A stretch of DNA of 64,000 nucleotides, taken from assembly GCA_017440925.1 (NCBI GenBank), contig JAFSAP010000073.1, positions 1 through 64,000 of the forward strand, read 5' to 3'. The notes under the pieces are model-generated. The model did no database searches. It worked only from the letters and a program-made list of their open reading frames with translations, and was not told the DNA's origin. Every line of letters begins with the position of its first letter. Position 1 is the first letter of the stretch. Position numbers and translations under genes: made by a program. Origin of the DNA: Oscillospiraceae bacterium. Its GTDB lineage: Bacteria; Bacillota; Clostridia; Oscillospirales; Oscillospiraceae. Shown here in pieces: positions 34,939-43,482 of this stretch.

Positions 34939-36909
34939 ATGGATCATTTTAAACTGGTATCGGAATATAAACCCTCCGGCGACCAGCCGGAGGCCATTGC
35001 AGGTCTGGTCAATGGTGTAAACTGGGGCCTGCGGGAACAGACCCTTCTGGGTGTTACTGGTTCCGGTAAGACCTTTACCATGGCTTCCGTCATTGAAAAA
35101 CTGAACCGCCCCACCTTGGTGCTGGCCCATAACAAGACTTTGGCTGCCCAGCTTTGCACCGAGTTCCGGGAATTTTTTCCGAACAATGCTGTGGAATATT
35201 TTATCTCCTATTACGATTATTACCAGCCGGAAGCCTATATTGCCCACACGGATACCTATATCGAAAAGGATGCCTCCATCAATGAGGAAATCGACCGCTT
35301 GCGGCATAGTGCGACCTCTGCCCTCTTTGAGCGGCGGGATGTGATCGTTGTCAGTTCTGTCAGTTGCCTCTATGGCTTGGGTGACCCCATCGACTATAAG
35401 AGTATGGTGATTTCCTTGCGGGTGGGGCAGGAGTATCCGCTGGATGATGTACTGCGGAAGTTGGCGGAGATCCGGTATGAGCGCAATGACCTGGATTTCT
35501 CCCGTAATAAATTCCGTCTCCGGGGAGATACGCTGGAGATTTATCCGGCTTACTGGTCGGGAAGAGCCATCCGGGTGGAGTTTTTTGGAGATGAAGTGGA
35601 TCGTATCAGCGAGATCAATGCAGTGTCCGGCATGGCGGAACGCTATGTGGATCATGTGGCAATTTATCCTGCCAGCCACTATGTTGCTTCCAAAGAAAAA
35701 CTCCACCGTGCCATGCTGGAAATTCAGCGGGAATGCGATGAGCAGGTGGCTTTTTTTCGGGCAAAGGAGAAGCTGATCGAGGCTCAGAGGATTGCCCAGA
35801 GAACAGCCTATGATCTGGAGATGCTGACAGAGATCGGGTTCTGCAACGGTATTGAAAACTATTCCCGGGTGATCCAGGGCCGCGCCCCAGGCACGCCGCC
35901 CACCACATTGCTGGACTACTTCCCGGAAGATTTTCTTATGTTCATTGACGAAAGCCATGTGACGCTGCCTCAGTGCCGTGCTATGTATGCCGGAGACCGG
36001 AGCCGCAAAGACGCTTTGGTGAATTACGGTTTCCGCCTGCCCTCGGCTTACGATAACCGGCCCCTGAACTTCACGGAATTCGACAGCAAGATCAACCAGG
36101 TGATCTATGTTTCTGCAACACCTGCAGAGTATGAGCGCACCCGCTCCGGGCAGACCGTAGAACAGGTGATCCGTCCCACAGGTTTGCTGGATCCAATCGT
36201 GGAAGTCCGTCCTATAGAAGGACAGATCGATGATCTGATCGGCGAGATCAATGCACGGACGGCCCGGAATGAGCGGACACTGGTGACAACACTGACCAAA
36301 AAAATGGCAGAGGACTTGACGGTCTATCTGCAGAAAGCCGGGATCAAGGTGCGCTATATGCACTCGGATATCGGTGCCATGGAACGTATGGAAATCATCC
36401 GTGATTTGCGCATGGCAAAATTTGATGTTCTGGTGGGAATCAACCTGCTTCGTGAGGGTCTTGACTTGCCGGAAGTCAGTCTGGTGGCTATTCTGGATGC
36501 AGACAAGGAAGGTTTCCTGCGCAGTGAAACCAGTCTGATCCAGACCATCGGCCGTGCGGCAAGAAACGCAGACGGACGGGTCATTATGTATGCCGATGTG
36601 GTAACGCCTTCCATGCGTGCGGCGCTGGATGAAACTGAACGCCGCCGGGAGATCCAGGATGCCTACAATAAGGCCCACGGTATCGTACCCAAAACGGTTA
36701 TCAAGTCTGTCCGCGACCTGATTGAAATATCTTCTCCCACGGCTGAACGAAAGGGCAGAACCGGCGTAAAGATGACAAAGGCAGAAAAGGAAAAGGAAAT
36801 TGCCCGTCTGGAAAAGCAGATGAAGGAGGCAGCCCGTATGATGGAATACGAGTATGCAGCGGTGCTGAGAGATCAGATCATCGAACTGCGTGGCAATGGA
36901 CTGAAATAA
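34939..36909 (+). CDS. uvrB: Excinuclease ABC subunit B
   Basis: A 656-residue damage-verification helicase of nucleotide excision repair, normal length. Walker [13 protein letters not shown] (about residue 37), the beta-hairpin region [21 protein letters not shown]-like [11 protein letters not shown], motif [12 protein letters not shown], and a C-terminal UVR domain ([21 protein letters not shown]) for UvrC contact. AAGGAGGG precedes ATG 34939. It follows radC in the same transcript. uvrC is not in the window. Confidence 0.97.
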   Translation: MDHFKLVSEYKPSGDQPEAIAGLVNGVNWGLREQTLLGVTGSGKTFTMASVIEKLNRPTLVLAHNKTLAAQLCTEFREFFPNNAVEYFISYYDYYQPEAYIAHTDTYIEKDASINEEIDRLRHSATSALFERRDVIVVSSVSCLYGLGDPIDYKSMVISLRVGQEYPLDDVLRKLAEIRYERNDLDFSRNKFRLRGDTLEIYPAYWSGRAIRVEFFGDEVDRISEINAVSGMAERYVDHVAIYPASHYVASKEKLHRAMLEIQRECDEQVAFFRAKEKLIEAQRIAQRTAYDLEMLTEIGFCNGIENYSRVIQGRAPGTPPTTLLDYFPEDFLMFIDESHVTLPQCRAMYAGDRSRKDALVNYGFRLPSAYDNRPLNFTEFDSKINQVIYVSATPAEYERTRSGQTVEQVIRPTGLLDPIVEVRPIEGQIDDLIGEINARTARNERTLVTTLTKKMAEDLTVYLQKAGIKVRYMHSDIGAMERMEIIRDLRMAKFDVLVGINLLREGLDLPEVSLVAILDADKEGFLRSETSLIQTIGRAARNADGRVIMYADVVTPSMRAALDETERRREIQDAYNKAHGIVPKTVIKSVRDLIEISSPTAERKGRTGVKMTKAEKEKEIARLEKQMKEAARMMEYEYAAVLRDQIIELRGNGLK

Positions 36910-36914
36910 AAACA

Positions 36915-36940
36915 GGGCCTCCGGAGAAATCCGGAGGCCC
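36915..36940. terminator. Terminator between uvrB and a convergent gene
   Basis: GGGCCTCCGGA / TCCGGAGGCCC with a GAAA loop; the better T run is on the minus strand. Confidence 0.7.
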
Positions 36941-36947
36941 ATAGTAT

Positions 36948-37373
36948 TTACTTTGCAAGATATGTCTGGAGTGTTTCAAAAAGTGCTTCGGTGGTTTCAT
37001 CATCCTTGCGGCTGAATACCAAAGTGCGTCCGTCTTCAATTTTCAGCAGGATGCAGTTATCGGTATCGGGGTCGATACAGGTGGTGTATTCGCCCCAGGC
37101 CTCGTTTTTCCAGACACCGGTGCGGACGGTGTCGTCATCAAAGCTGTCCGATACTTCTTCGCCGCTTTCTTCCATGGCGGTCAGCTCAGCAGACTGGATA
37201 TCCTCATAATGGATATCCATGGCATAGCGCCGGGCTTTGACAAATACGGACTCCTCGTAAAAGGTGACTTTTACCACATTGCCGGACTGCCAGAATGCGA
37301 AAACCAGCATCAGTGCCACAAGACCAATGGCAAAAAGAATATGCTTGATGGAAAAATAATCGCGGAATTTCAT
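36948..37373 (-). CDS. Membrane-anchored hypothetical protein, PH-like domain
   Basis: A 141-residue protein with one N-terminal membrane segment (about residues 10-30) and a soluble part of alternating beta strands ending in a helix (VKVTFYEESVFVKARRY, NCILLKIEDGRTLVFSRKDD, TEALFETLQTYL). That order resembles bacterial PH-like domains. I choose ATG 37373 over an upstream start, though its ribosome site (GCAGG) is weak. It stands alone between terminators. Function unknown. Confidence 0.65.
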   Translation of the reverse strand: MKFRDYFSIKHILFAIGLVALMLVFAFWQSGNVVKVTFYEESVFVKARRYAMDIHYEDIQSAELTAMEESGEEVSDSFDDDTVRTGVWKNEAWGEYTTCIDPDTDNCILLKIEDGRTLVFSRKDDETTEALFETLQTYLAK

Positions 37374-37456
37374 GGGAATGTAACCTGCCTTATGTAATGA
37401 ATTATTGGTATTATAACACATTCTGCCAGATATGCAAATAGAAAAAGCCAGAAAAA

Positions 37457-37483
37457 ATCCCCTCCGGATAAACCGGAGGGGAT
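37457..37483 (-). terminator. Terminator of the GPH transporter gene
   Basis: ATCCCCTCCGG / CCGGAGGGGAT with a five-base loop and a T run on the minus strand. Confidence 0.8.
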
Positions 37484-37519
37484 ACTGTGAATCAGATCAG
37501 ATTCGGTAAGGCAGGGAGA

Positions 37520-38932
37520 TTAGGCCTTGCGAGCAGCCAGGTCTTCCTGAACCTTTGCCAGAGTCTTCTTGTCCAGGTTGTAAACCAGAGCCAGGCCGAC
37601 AAACTGAATGAGACCAGCAACAACATAGAATGCAGCAGCCTGGTAACGCATACGCAGAGCGATCTCGAAGGTCTGGTTGCCGCCGTTGGCCTCAACGAAG
37701 CCCAGAGCAGCAGCGACGAACAGGCCGAGGGAGGGGCCAACGCCCTGTGCCAGCTTACGGAAGAAGGAGTGCAGAGCATAGGTGGTGCCTTCCTCGCGGA
37801 CGCCGAACTTCCACTCGCCGTAGTCCATGGCGTCTGCCATCAGAGACCAAGACACGCACTGATAGATACCGCCGCCGATACCGGCAATCAGCTGACCGCC
37901 GACCCACATGAACATACCCTTGTTGTCGGGGCTGATGGGCAGGATCAGCAGAGCAACGTAGCCCACCAGAGCAACGATGGTGCCAACAGTGACAGCTTCC
38001 TTCTTGCCGAACTTGTCAACGATCTTACGGATAAAGGGCATGAAAGCGAACATGGGCAGCATCTGGATGATCTGCATAATGCCGGAGATCTGAGCATTGT
38101 GGAAGTAGGACTGGAACATTGCGGTGGTAGCGTAGGAGGAGCCGTACATACCGATGAACATACCGACAGGAGCCAGAGTAGCACCGACGGCAGCGCGGTT
38201 CTTCATGAAGGAACCGAAAGCCTTGAAGACGTTGAACTTGGGAGCCTCTTCTTCATTGCACTTGACATCAGCTTCAACACGGATGACAGTGTTCTTGATC
38301 ATGTACTGGAAGCAGATGAAGCCGATACCGCCCATGACCAGAGCAGCCCAGAACACGGCATTGCCCTTCAGGTTGTTGTTGGAGTCATAGATCAGGAAGG
38401 GCAGGATAGCCATAGGCAGCATGTTGCCCACCATGGAACCGACGGAACGGAAGCTGGACAGCATAGCGCGGTCACCGGCGTCGGTGGTGATCAGGGACAG
38501 CAGGGAGCCATAGGGAACGTTTGCGATGGTGTAGAAAGCATCCCACAGAATGTAGCCCACGACGAACAGGACATACTTCATGACCATGGGAGCATTGGGG
38601 AAGGGCAGGAACATAGCAGCGCCGGCCACCAGCAGACCGATGGAACCAACCCAGATGTACTGCAGGAACTTGTTGCGCTTGTAGGTCTTCTTGTCAGCGT
38701 CGACCATGGAGCCGATGACGGGGTCATTGATTGCGTCCCAGACCTGCACGATGAGCATCAGGATGCCCATAGCAGCCATGGAAACACCCATGTACTGGGT
38801 CCAGAAAATCTGAACAGTGTTCTTCAGAGCAAAGCTCATGTTACAGCCCAGGTCGCCTGCAGCATAAGCCAGATTGTCGCGCATACCAAACTTACGGTAG
38901 CCGCGCTCGTCCAGTTGGACAGTTTTTGCCAT
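37520..38932 (-). CDS. GPH-family sugar:cation symporter (MelB/GusB-like)
   Basis: A 470-residue membrane protein with about twelve hydrophobic segments. It is a glycoside-pentoside-hexuronide (GPH) symporter: YAAGDLGCNMSFALKNTVQIFWTQY at the start, the family hallmark WDAINDPVIGSMVDADKKT (about residue 58) and a later QCVSWSLMADAMDYGEWKFG. GPH members import melibiose, xylosides or beta-glucuronides with Na+ or H+. The start ATG 38932 follows AAGGAGG. It is divergent from a TetR gene and 1 kb from a GH79-like glycosidase, an arrangement like E. coli uidR-uidA-uidB. Glucuronide transport is therefore the favoured inference. Confidence 0.88.
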   Translation of the reverse strand: MAKTVQLDERGYRKFGMRDNLAYAAGDLGCNMSFALKNTVQIFWTQYMGVSMAAMGILMLIVQVWDAINDPVIGSMVDADKKTYKRNKFLQYIWVGSIGLLVAGAAMFLPFPNAPMVMKYVLFVVGYILWDAFYTIANVPYGSLLSLITTDAGDRAMLSSFRSVGSMVGNMLPMAILPFLIYDSNNNLKGNAVFWAALVMGGIGFICFQYMIKNTVIRVEADVKCNEEEAPKFNVFKAFGSFMKNRAAVGATLAPVGMFIGMYGSSYATTAMFQSYFHNAQISGIMQIIQMLPMFAFMPFIRKIVDKFGKKEAVTVGTIVALVGYVALLILPISPDNKGMFMWVGGQLIAGIGGGIYQCVSWSLMADAMDYGEWKFGVREEGTTYALHSFFRKLAQGVGPSLGLFVAAALGFVEANGGNQTFEIALRMRYQAAAFYVVAGLIQFVGLALVYNLDKKTLAKVQEDLAARKA

Positions 38933-38990
38933 AATTCTTCCTCCTTGAATTTCACGAAGCATCATCGAGTGATATTCGCTTCAATATACC

Positions 38991-39000
38991 AATTATAAAT
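38991..39000. repeat. Copy of the TetR operator half-site near the transporter promoter
   Basis: AATTATAAAT here is identical to 39121-39130 in the tetR promoter palindrome. Confidence 0.35.
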
Positions 39001-39095
39001 GATGAACAAATTATTAAAAAGGGTCAAAAGGCGATTTTTGTGTCACAGGCTAATAATTTATATATGCTGATATTTGTGTGTTTTTAACAAAACAG

Positions 39096-39123
39096 TTGAT
39101 TTTTTTTGGAAACCCTTTATAAT
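39096..39123 (+). promoter_or_regulatory. Promoter of the tetR-type gene
   Basis: TTGATT (39096-39101), 16 bp and TATAAT (39118-39123). The -10 box is inside a perfect palindrome. Confidence 0.55.
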
Positions 39124-39129
39124 TATAAA
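39116..39129. promoter_or_regulatory. 14-bp palindromic operator candidate at the tetR-type promoter
   Basis: TTTATAATTATAAA, a perfect palindrome covering the -10 box. Its outer five bases on each side match the palindrome at 39844-39857. Confidence 0.5.
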
Positions 39130-39162
39130 TAACCTGTAATAAATGCACTAGGGGGATGCTTT

Positions 39163-39741
39163 GTGTACAAACTATGCAAAACCGAACAGTCTGCAGCCCG
39201 TCAACGGGAGCTGGAGCAGAGCCTGAGCGCACTGATGAATACCTGCCGGTATGAAGAAATCACGGTCAGCGATTTCTGCGTCCATGCGGGCATCCCCCGG
39301 AAAGCCTTTTACCGCTATTTTTCCAGCAAGGACGGGGCGCTGTATGCGCTGCTGGATCATACCCTGCAGGAATATGAAGTGTATGAGGTGCCTTATTCAC
39401 CCGGAGAACGCCGTTCCCTGCTGCGGGATCTGGAAGGATTTTTTATTTTCTGGAAGGAACAGAAGACCCTGCTGGATGGTTTGGCGCACAGCGGCCTCAG
39501 CGGTATTCTGATGGAGCGGGCCATCAGCTATGTTACCCGAAATGCCCTTCTGACCCAGCTTCTGCCGGAGGAGGATCCCAAAACCCGGGATCATATTGCC
39601 CGGTTCTGCACCTGCGGCCTAATGATCATGATGGTGAACTGGCATCATGAGGGCTACCGGGAAAGTACGCTGGAGATGGCACAGGTGGCAGTTCGCCTGG
39701 TGACACAGCCTCTGTTTCCGGCATTGAAAAATTTGCTGTAA
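39163..39741 (+). CDS. TetR-family transcriptional regulator
   Basis: A 192-residue regulator. The N-terminal 60 residues form a TetR helix-turn-helix (SALMNTCRYEEITVSDFCVHAGIPRKAFYRYFSSKDGALYALLD). The remaining helices would form the ligand pocket and dimer interface. GTG 39163 follows GGGGGATG. It lies between the divergent GPH transporter gene and the codirectional GH79-like gene, so it probably represses both and itself, with the imported glycoside or its product as inducer. Palindromes at 39116 and 39844 are candidate operators. Confidence 0.88.
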   Translation: MYKLCKTEQSAARQRELEQSLSALMNTCRYEEITVSDFCVHAGIPRKAFYRYFSSKDGALYALLDHTLQEYEVYEVPYSPGERRSLLRDLEGFFIFWKEQKTLLDGLAHSGLSGILMERAISYVTRNALLTQLLPEEDPKTRDHIARFCTCGLMIMMVNWHHEGYRESTLEMAQVAVRLVTQPLFPALKNLL

Positions 39742-39749
39742 TATGGTTC

Positions 39750-39788
39750 CCTGGCTTTGTGGATTATACGCAAAGCCGGGGATGTTTT
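39750..39788 (+). terminator. Rho-independent terminator after the tetR-type gene
   Basis: CCTGGCTTTG / CAAAGCCGGG with an eleven-base loop and a seven-T run, separating regulator and glycosidase transcripts. Confidence 0.75.
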
Positions 39789-39825
39789 TTTGTTCTTCCC
39801 TGTCACAACTGAGGCAGTTTGGCCC

Positions 39826-39857
39826 TTTCCACAGATTTGTGTGTTTATTATAATAAA
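39826..39857 (+). promoter_or_regulatory. Promoter and palindromic operator candidate of the GH79-like gene
   Basis: TTTCCA (39826-39831), 17 bp, TATAAT (39849-39854). The -10 box is inside the perfect palindrome TTTATTATAATAAA (39844-39857), the partner of the one at 39116. Confidence 0.5.
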
Positions 39858-39913
39858 TCTATCAGGATATTTACAACCTGAAATTCTTGGTAATTTAAGG
39901 AGAGTTGATTCCA

Positions 39914-41407
39914 ATGGCTCAATTTGTAAAGCTCCAGGCATCCGGTCTGGAAAAGCTCCGTGAAATGGACGAGCGTCTTGTTTCTTATAATGTGGAAATG
40001 ACAGAAGTTACCGGCGGTACCTTCTGGAAGGCTTATACCGATGCACAGGTGGACGGCACCGAAGAATTCCCCGTGATCTCCGACTGGCAGAATATGGGCA
40101 ACCTGCAGCAGTGGTACGATCCCATTGATACCAAGAATCCCCGGCTTATCAAGCTGGCCAAGGAACTGGGCACTGCCTGGGTCCGTGTTTCCGGAACCTG
40201 GGCCAACAAGACCTATTATGACTTTGACGGCCATTGCAACGGCAAGGTGCCCGAGGGCTTCCAGAACCTGCTGACCAAGGATCAGTGGCTGAGCCTGCTG
40301 GACTTTGTCAAGGCCATTGACGGAAAGCTGCTGGTTTCCATCGCAAACTGCCCCGGTATCCATGCCGCCGATGAACCCATGCCTTTCGAGCAGGCAGACC
40401 TGCTGTTCAGAACCTCCAAGGAATATGGTGTGCCGATCTCCGCTGCAGAGTTCACCAATGAACCCAATCTGATCGCCCTCAGTGGCTTGCCCCAGGGCTA
40501 CACGGCTGCTGACCATGCCCGTGACAATGACCTATTTGGTGCCTGGCTGAAGGAGAACTATCCCGAGTGCCTGTTTGTAGGCCCCTGTACTGTTGGCGAT
40601 ATCAACCTGTTTGGTGCTCTGGAAGGCGCTGGCGGTGGTATGGCTGCCGGTTATGAGATCGTCACCACCGAAGCCCTGCTGGGTGAGTATAAGTCCAAGC
40701 TGGATGTGTTCAGCTATCATTATTATAATGGTGTTTCTGAGCGCGGCGCAGCTATGGGTGGTCACTGGCCCTATGAGGCAGCGTTGACCGAGCAATACCT
40801 GGAAGTTGCAGGCAACTGCGCCCGTCAGTATATCGCCCGCCGCGACAAGTATGTTCCCGGCGGCCAGATGTGGGTCACGGAATCCGGCGATGCCGGCTGC
40901 GGCGGCAATACCTGGGCTTCCACCTATGTGGATGTTCCACGTACACTGAATGAGCTGGGCGATTTCTCCACCGTGACTGACGGCGTAATCTTCCACAATA
41001 CCCTGGCTTCTTCTGACTATGGCTTCCTGAAGCATGGAACCTTCGAGCCCCGTCCCAATTATTTTGCAGTCCTGCTGTGGAACCGTCTGATGGGCCCTGC
41101 TGTCTATACTTCCGGCGAACCCATCCGTGAGGGTGCCCATGTCTATGCCCATTCCCGCAAGGATGGTAAGGACGGCTATGTTTACCTGGTCATCAACAAT
41201 TCTGCTGAGACCACCACTGTGGAACTGCCCAAGCAGGCAGATGCCTACATCCTTACCGGCAACGGCAAGATGCGCTCCCGCACCATGCTTTTAAATGGTA
41301 AGGAACTCCTGCTGGGTGAAAATGACGAACTGCCTGAACTGACCTCCGTCAGCGTTTCCGGTACTGTGGAACTGGCTGCCGGTTCCTGCGCATTCTTTGT
41401 TCTGTAA
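39914..41407 (+). CDS. GH79-like glycoside hydrolase, probable beta-glucuronidase
   Basis: A 497-residue protein without signal peptide, so cytoplasmic. The clan GH-A pattern is clear: acid/base Glu183 in AAEFTNEPNLIA and nucleophile Glu323 in QMWVTESGDAGCGGNTWA. The surrounding residues, including the GCGG after the nucleophile, resemble heparanase and GH79 beta-glucuronidases. The C-terminal 100 residues form a beta-sandwich (YVYLVINNSAETTTVELP) usual in the family. The start is ATG 39914 with AAGGAG upstream; TTG 39905 is less likely. Together with the GPH symporter it would hydrolyse imported beta-glucuronides. The exact family and substrate need testing. Confidence 0.78.
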   Translation: MAQFVKLQASGLEKLREMDERLVSYNVEMTEVTGGTFWKAYTDAQVDGTEEFPVISDWQNMGNLQQWYDPIDTKNPRLIKLAKELGTAWVRVSGTWANKTYYDFDGHCNGKVPEGFQNLLTKDQWLSLLDFVKAIDGKLLVSIANCPGIHAADEPMPFEQADLLFRTSKEYGVPISAAEFTNEPNLIALSGLPQGYTAADHARDNDLFGAWLKENYPECLFVGPCTVGDINLFGALEGAGGGMAAGYEIVTTEALLGEYKSKLDVFSYHYYNGVSERGAAMGGHWPYEAALTEQYLEVAGNCARQYIARRDKYVPGGQMWVTESGDAGCGGNTWASTYVDVPRTLNELGDFSTVTDGVIFHNTLASSDYGFLKHGTFEPRPNYFAVLLWNRLMGPAVYTSGEPIREGAHVYAHSRKDGKDGYVYLVINNSAETTTVELPKQADAYILTGNGKMRSRTMLLNGKELLLGENDELPELTSVSVSGTVELAAGSCAFFVL

Positions 41408-41420
41408 CCCTTTTCAAAGC

Positions 41421-41458
41421 AAGAGGCCCCGCCAACCGGCGGGGCCTTGTTTGTTTTA
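41421..41458 (+). terminator. Terminator after the GH79-like gene
   Basis: AGGCCCCGCC / GGCGGGGCCT with an AACC loop, then a T-rich run that reaches into the stop codon of the convergent mtnN. Confidence 0.85.
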
Positions 41459-42163
41459 TTCCGATGCTTTCAGCTGCCGGGCCAGATGCCGGGTGACTTC
41501 GGCACAGCGGTGGGCAGCAATGCGTTCAAAGGTGGGGTAATCCATTTCTGCACTGTCATCAGCCTTATCGGAAATAGCCCGCAGGATCACAAAGGGAATG
41601 CTGTTGCGGTACGCTGTCTGGGCAATGGCGGCACCCTCCATTTCGGTGCACAGCCCCTGGGTGTTGGCGATGATCCGTTCTTTGACTTCCTTCACGGCAA
41701 CGAACTGGTCGCCGGAAGCGACACGGCCGATTTTGGTATGACCGGGATTGACAGTTTCTGCGGCTTCAAAAGCGAAATTGACCAACGTATCATCGGCAGG
41801 GAAAGCAATCACATCCATGCCGGGGACTTTGCCGAAGGGATAACCGAAATGCACTGCGTCCACATCGTGGTACATGGCGTCACGGCTCACCACCAGGTCA
41901 CCGATATCCAGCTCAGCACATAATGAGCCTGCAATACCTGTGTTTACCAGATGGGTCACGCTGTACAGGTCACAAAGAACCTGGGCGCACATGGCGGCAT
42001 TGACCTTGCCGACACCGCACTGGACGATAACAGCAGGCAGTCCTTCCAGGATACCTTCATAGAATGTGGAGCCAGCCTTGTGCAGCTCCTTTTTATTTTC
42101 CATAAGTGCCAGCAGGGTTTCCACTTCCTCCTGCATGGCGCCGATAATACCGAGTTTTGTCAT
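41456..42163 (-). CDS. mtnN: 5'-methylthioadenosine/S-adenosylhomocysteine nucleosidase
   Basis: A 235-residue nucleosidase that cleaves adenine from S-adenosylhomocysteine and methylthioadenosine. Landmarks: KLGIIGAMQEEVETLLALM, VQCGVGKVNAAMCAQ, LVNTGIAGSL, VASGDQFVA, CTEMEGAAIAQTA (substrate Glu) and LRAISDKAD with the catalytic Asp. ATG 42163 follows GGAGGAA; longer in-frame starts have none. It lies 84 bases after luxS on the same strand, so both enzymes of the SAH-to-homocysteine route are together. Confidence 0.95.
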   Translation of the reverse strand: MTKLGIIGAMQEEVETLLALMENKKELHKAGSTFYEGILEGLPAVIVQCGVGKVNAAMCAQVLCDLYSVTHLVNTGIAGSLCAELDIGDLVVSRDAMYHDVDAVHFGYPFGKVPGMDVIAFPADDTLVNFAFEAAETVNPGHTKIGRVASGDQFVAVKEVKERIIANTQGLCTEMEGAAIAQTAYRNSIPFVILRAISDKADDSAEMDYPTFERIAAHRCAEVTRHLARQLKASE

Positions 42164-42194
42164 GTTGTTCCTCCACATTTCGAGTTTATGTGTC

Positions 42195-42227
42195 ATTGCG
42201 AGCCATCCCGCAGGATGGCGTGGCAAT
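42195..42227. repeat. REP-like palindrome between luxS and mtnN
   Basis: ATTGCGAGCCATCC / GGATGGCGTGGCAAT around a CGCA loop, preceded by TGTC. The form resembles dispersed GTCATTGCGAG-type repeats known in various genomes. Only one copy is in this window. Confidence 0.45.
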
Positions 42228-42247
42228 CTCCGACGTAAATTATGAGA

Positions 42248-42724
42248 TCATTCGGGATAGACAAGCCGACTGTCATCAATATCCTCCAGCAGTGCGGTGT
42301 ATTTTCTGCCCCAGTAATTTGCCATGGGCAGATTCATATCCAGGTAATTTCCACAGTCCTTGGCGCTGGCACCGGGAACATCTCCACGGAAATCCCGGAT
42401 AAACCGGAAGCAGTCTGTCACCAGAGTCAGCACATCCCGGGAGGCAAGGTCGCCTGCCATCAGCAGATAGAAACCGGTACGGCAGCCCATGGGCCCGAAA
42501 TATATGACCTTATCCTTCCATTTCGGTTCGTTGCGCAGGAAAGTGGCGGCCAGATGCTCTATGGTATGGATTTCCGCGGTGTTCATCACCGGCTCGTCGT
42601 TGGGTTTGGTGAGCCGCAAGTCAAAGGTAGTGACGGTCTCGGCACCGATTTTGTCCTTCCGGGAAACATACAGGCCAGGCTGCAGTTTGATGTGGTCAAT
42701 GGTAAAGCTTGTAATTTTTTCCAT
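42248..42724 (-). CDS. luxS: S-ribosylhomocysteine lyase LuxS
   Basis: A 158-residue metalloenzyme that splits S-ribosylhomocysteine into homocysteine and DPD, the precursor of autoinducer-2. The metal site is complete: HTIEH (His53, His57) and Cys124 in KDCGNY. Glu56 and Cys81 (GPMGCRTGF) are the catalytic residues. The start is ATG 42724 with AGGAGA upstream. It lies ten bases after the LURP-one gene and before mtnN, which makes its substrate. Confidence 0.96.
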   Translation of the reverse strand: MEKITSFTIDHIKLQPGLYVSRKDKIGAETVTTFDLRLTKPNDEPVMNTAEIHTIEHLAATFLRNEPKWKDKVIYFGPMGCRTGFYLLMAGDLASRDVLTLVTDCFRFIRDFRGDVPGASAKDCGNYLDMNLPMANYWGRKYTALLEDIDDSRLVYPE

Positions 42725-42734
42725 ATTAAGTCTC

Positions 42735-43211
42735 CTAATCGTCATGGCTGCAGTTGGCGGCATCGATGGCCAGCACCAGCAGCAGGCCGGGCATTTCGTT
42801 GGCAGGATTGGCATAATGCAGGGTGTAGGTGTCTGAAAAATTCCAAAGTTCCTTGGTTATGGACATGATCTCAAGATTTCCCTGCATCACCCGGTAATCC
42901 CAGCCTAGAAAGTTGCCTTCCACATCCCAGCCCAGGTAATCCACCTCATAATTCTGCCGCAGCAGCGTAAACTTTTTTCGAATGGTGCCAAGGATACGGC
43001 CATCCATTTCGATTTCAAAAGTAGGGAGCAGGGAAAACAGCTTCTGCCGGATGGCACCAACTTCCCGGCCGGAATGTTTTTCAAAAACATGAATGGCATG
43101 GGTTAGGGAGAAAAATTCTGCCTTGACTTCATATCTTGCGCAACCTGACATATCATAGACATCATAGCTGTCTGTCCAGGAGAAGATCCGCTGCCGGATC
43201 CGAAGTTCCAT
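42735..43211 (-). CDS. LURP-one-related (YxjI-like) protein
   Basis: A 158-residue protein of the LURP-one/DUF567 (YxjI) family: a twelve-stranded beta-barrel like Tubby proteins. The pattern is LRIRQRIFSWTDSYDVYD, then FEKHSGREVGAIRQKLFSLLPTFEIEMDGR, then repeated GNFLGWDYRVM strands. Function in bacteria is unknown. ATG 43211 has GGAGG upstream. It begins the leftward run with luxS and mtnN; that association may be only transcriptional. Confidence 0.82.
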   Translation of the reverse strand: MELRIRQRIFSWTDSYDVYDMSGCARYEVKAEFFSLTHAIHVFEKHSGREVGAIRQKLFSLLPTFEIEMDGRILGTIRKKFTLLRQNYEVDYLGWDVEGNFLGWDYRVMQGNLEIMSITKELWNFSDTYTLHYANPANEMPGLLLVLAIDAANCSHDD

Positions 43212-43419
43212 ATAACCAGCCTCCTTTCTGCCCATCATATCACAGCGCATCCGCCATTGCAAGAAAAACCAAATGCAAGGCTTCTTTTAAGGTTTCTTTA
43301 AGGACAACTGCAGAAAACTGTCAAAAATACAATTTTTGGAACACAGAATCAAAGTTTTATGTAAATCCTTGCAGCTTTTTGGGGAATTGTTGTATTTTTA
43401 TGAATTCTTCCGATTCGGC

Positions 43420-43448
43420 TTGCATTTTTTATCGAATAATGCTAGAAT
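43420..43448 (+). promoter_or_regulatory. Promoter for the pseudo-deacetylase gene
   Basis: TTGCAT (43420-43425), 17 bp and TAGAAT (43443-43448). The rest of the 271-base gap 43212-43482 is AT-rich with nothing else recognised. Confidence 0.5.
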
Positions 43449-43482
43449 ACTATTGACTATACCGTAAAGGCAGGGATATGCT

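Noticed and set aside
34882..36942. Minus-strand open frame of 686 codons opposite uvrB
   Set aside because: Antisense shadow of uvrB without start signal or domain.
37487..38998. Plus-strand open frame of 503 codons opposite the GPH transporter
   Set aside because: His/Asp/Gln-rich shadow of hydrophobic codons on the other strand.
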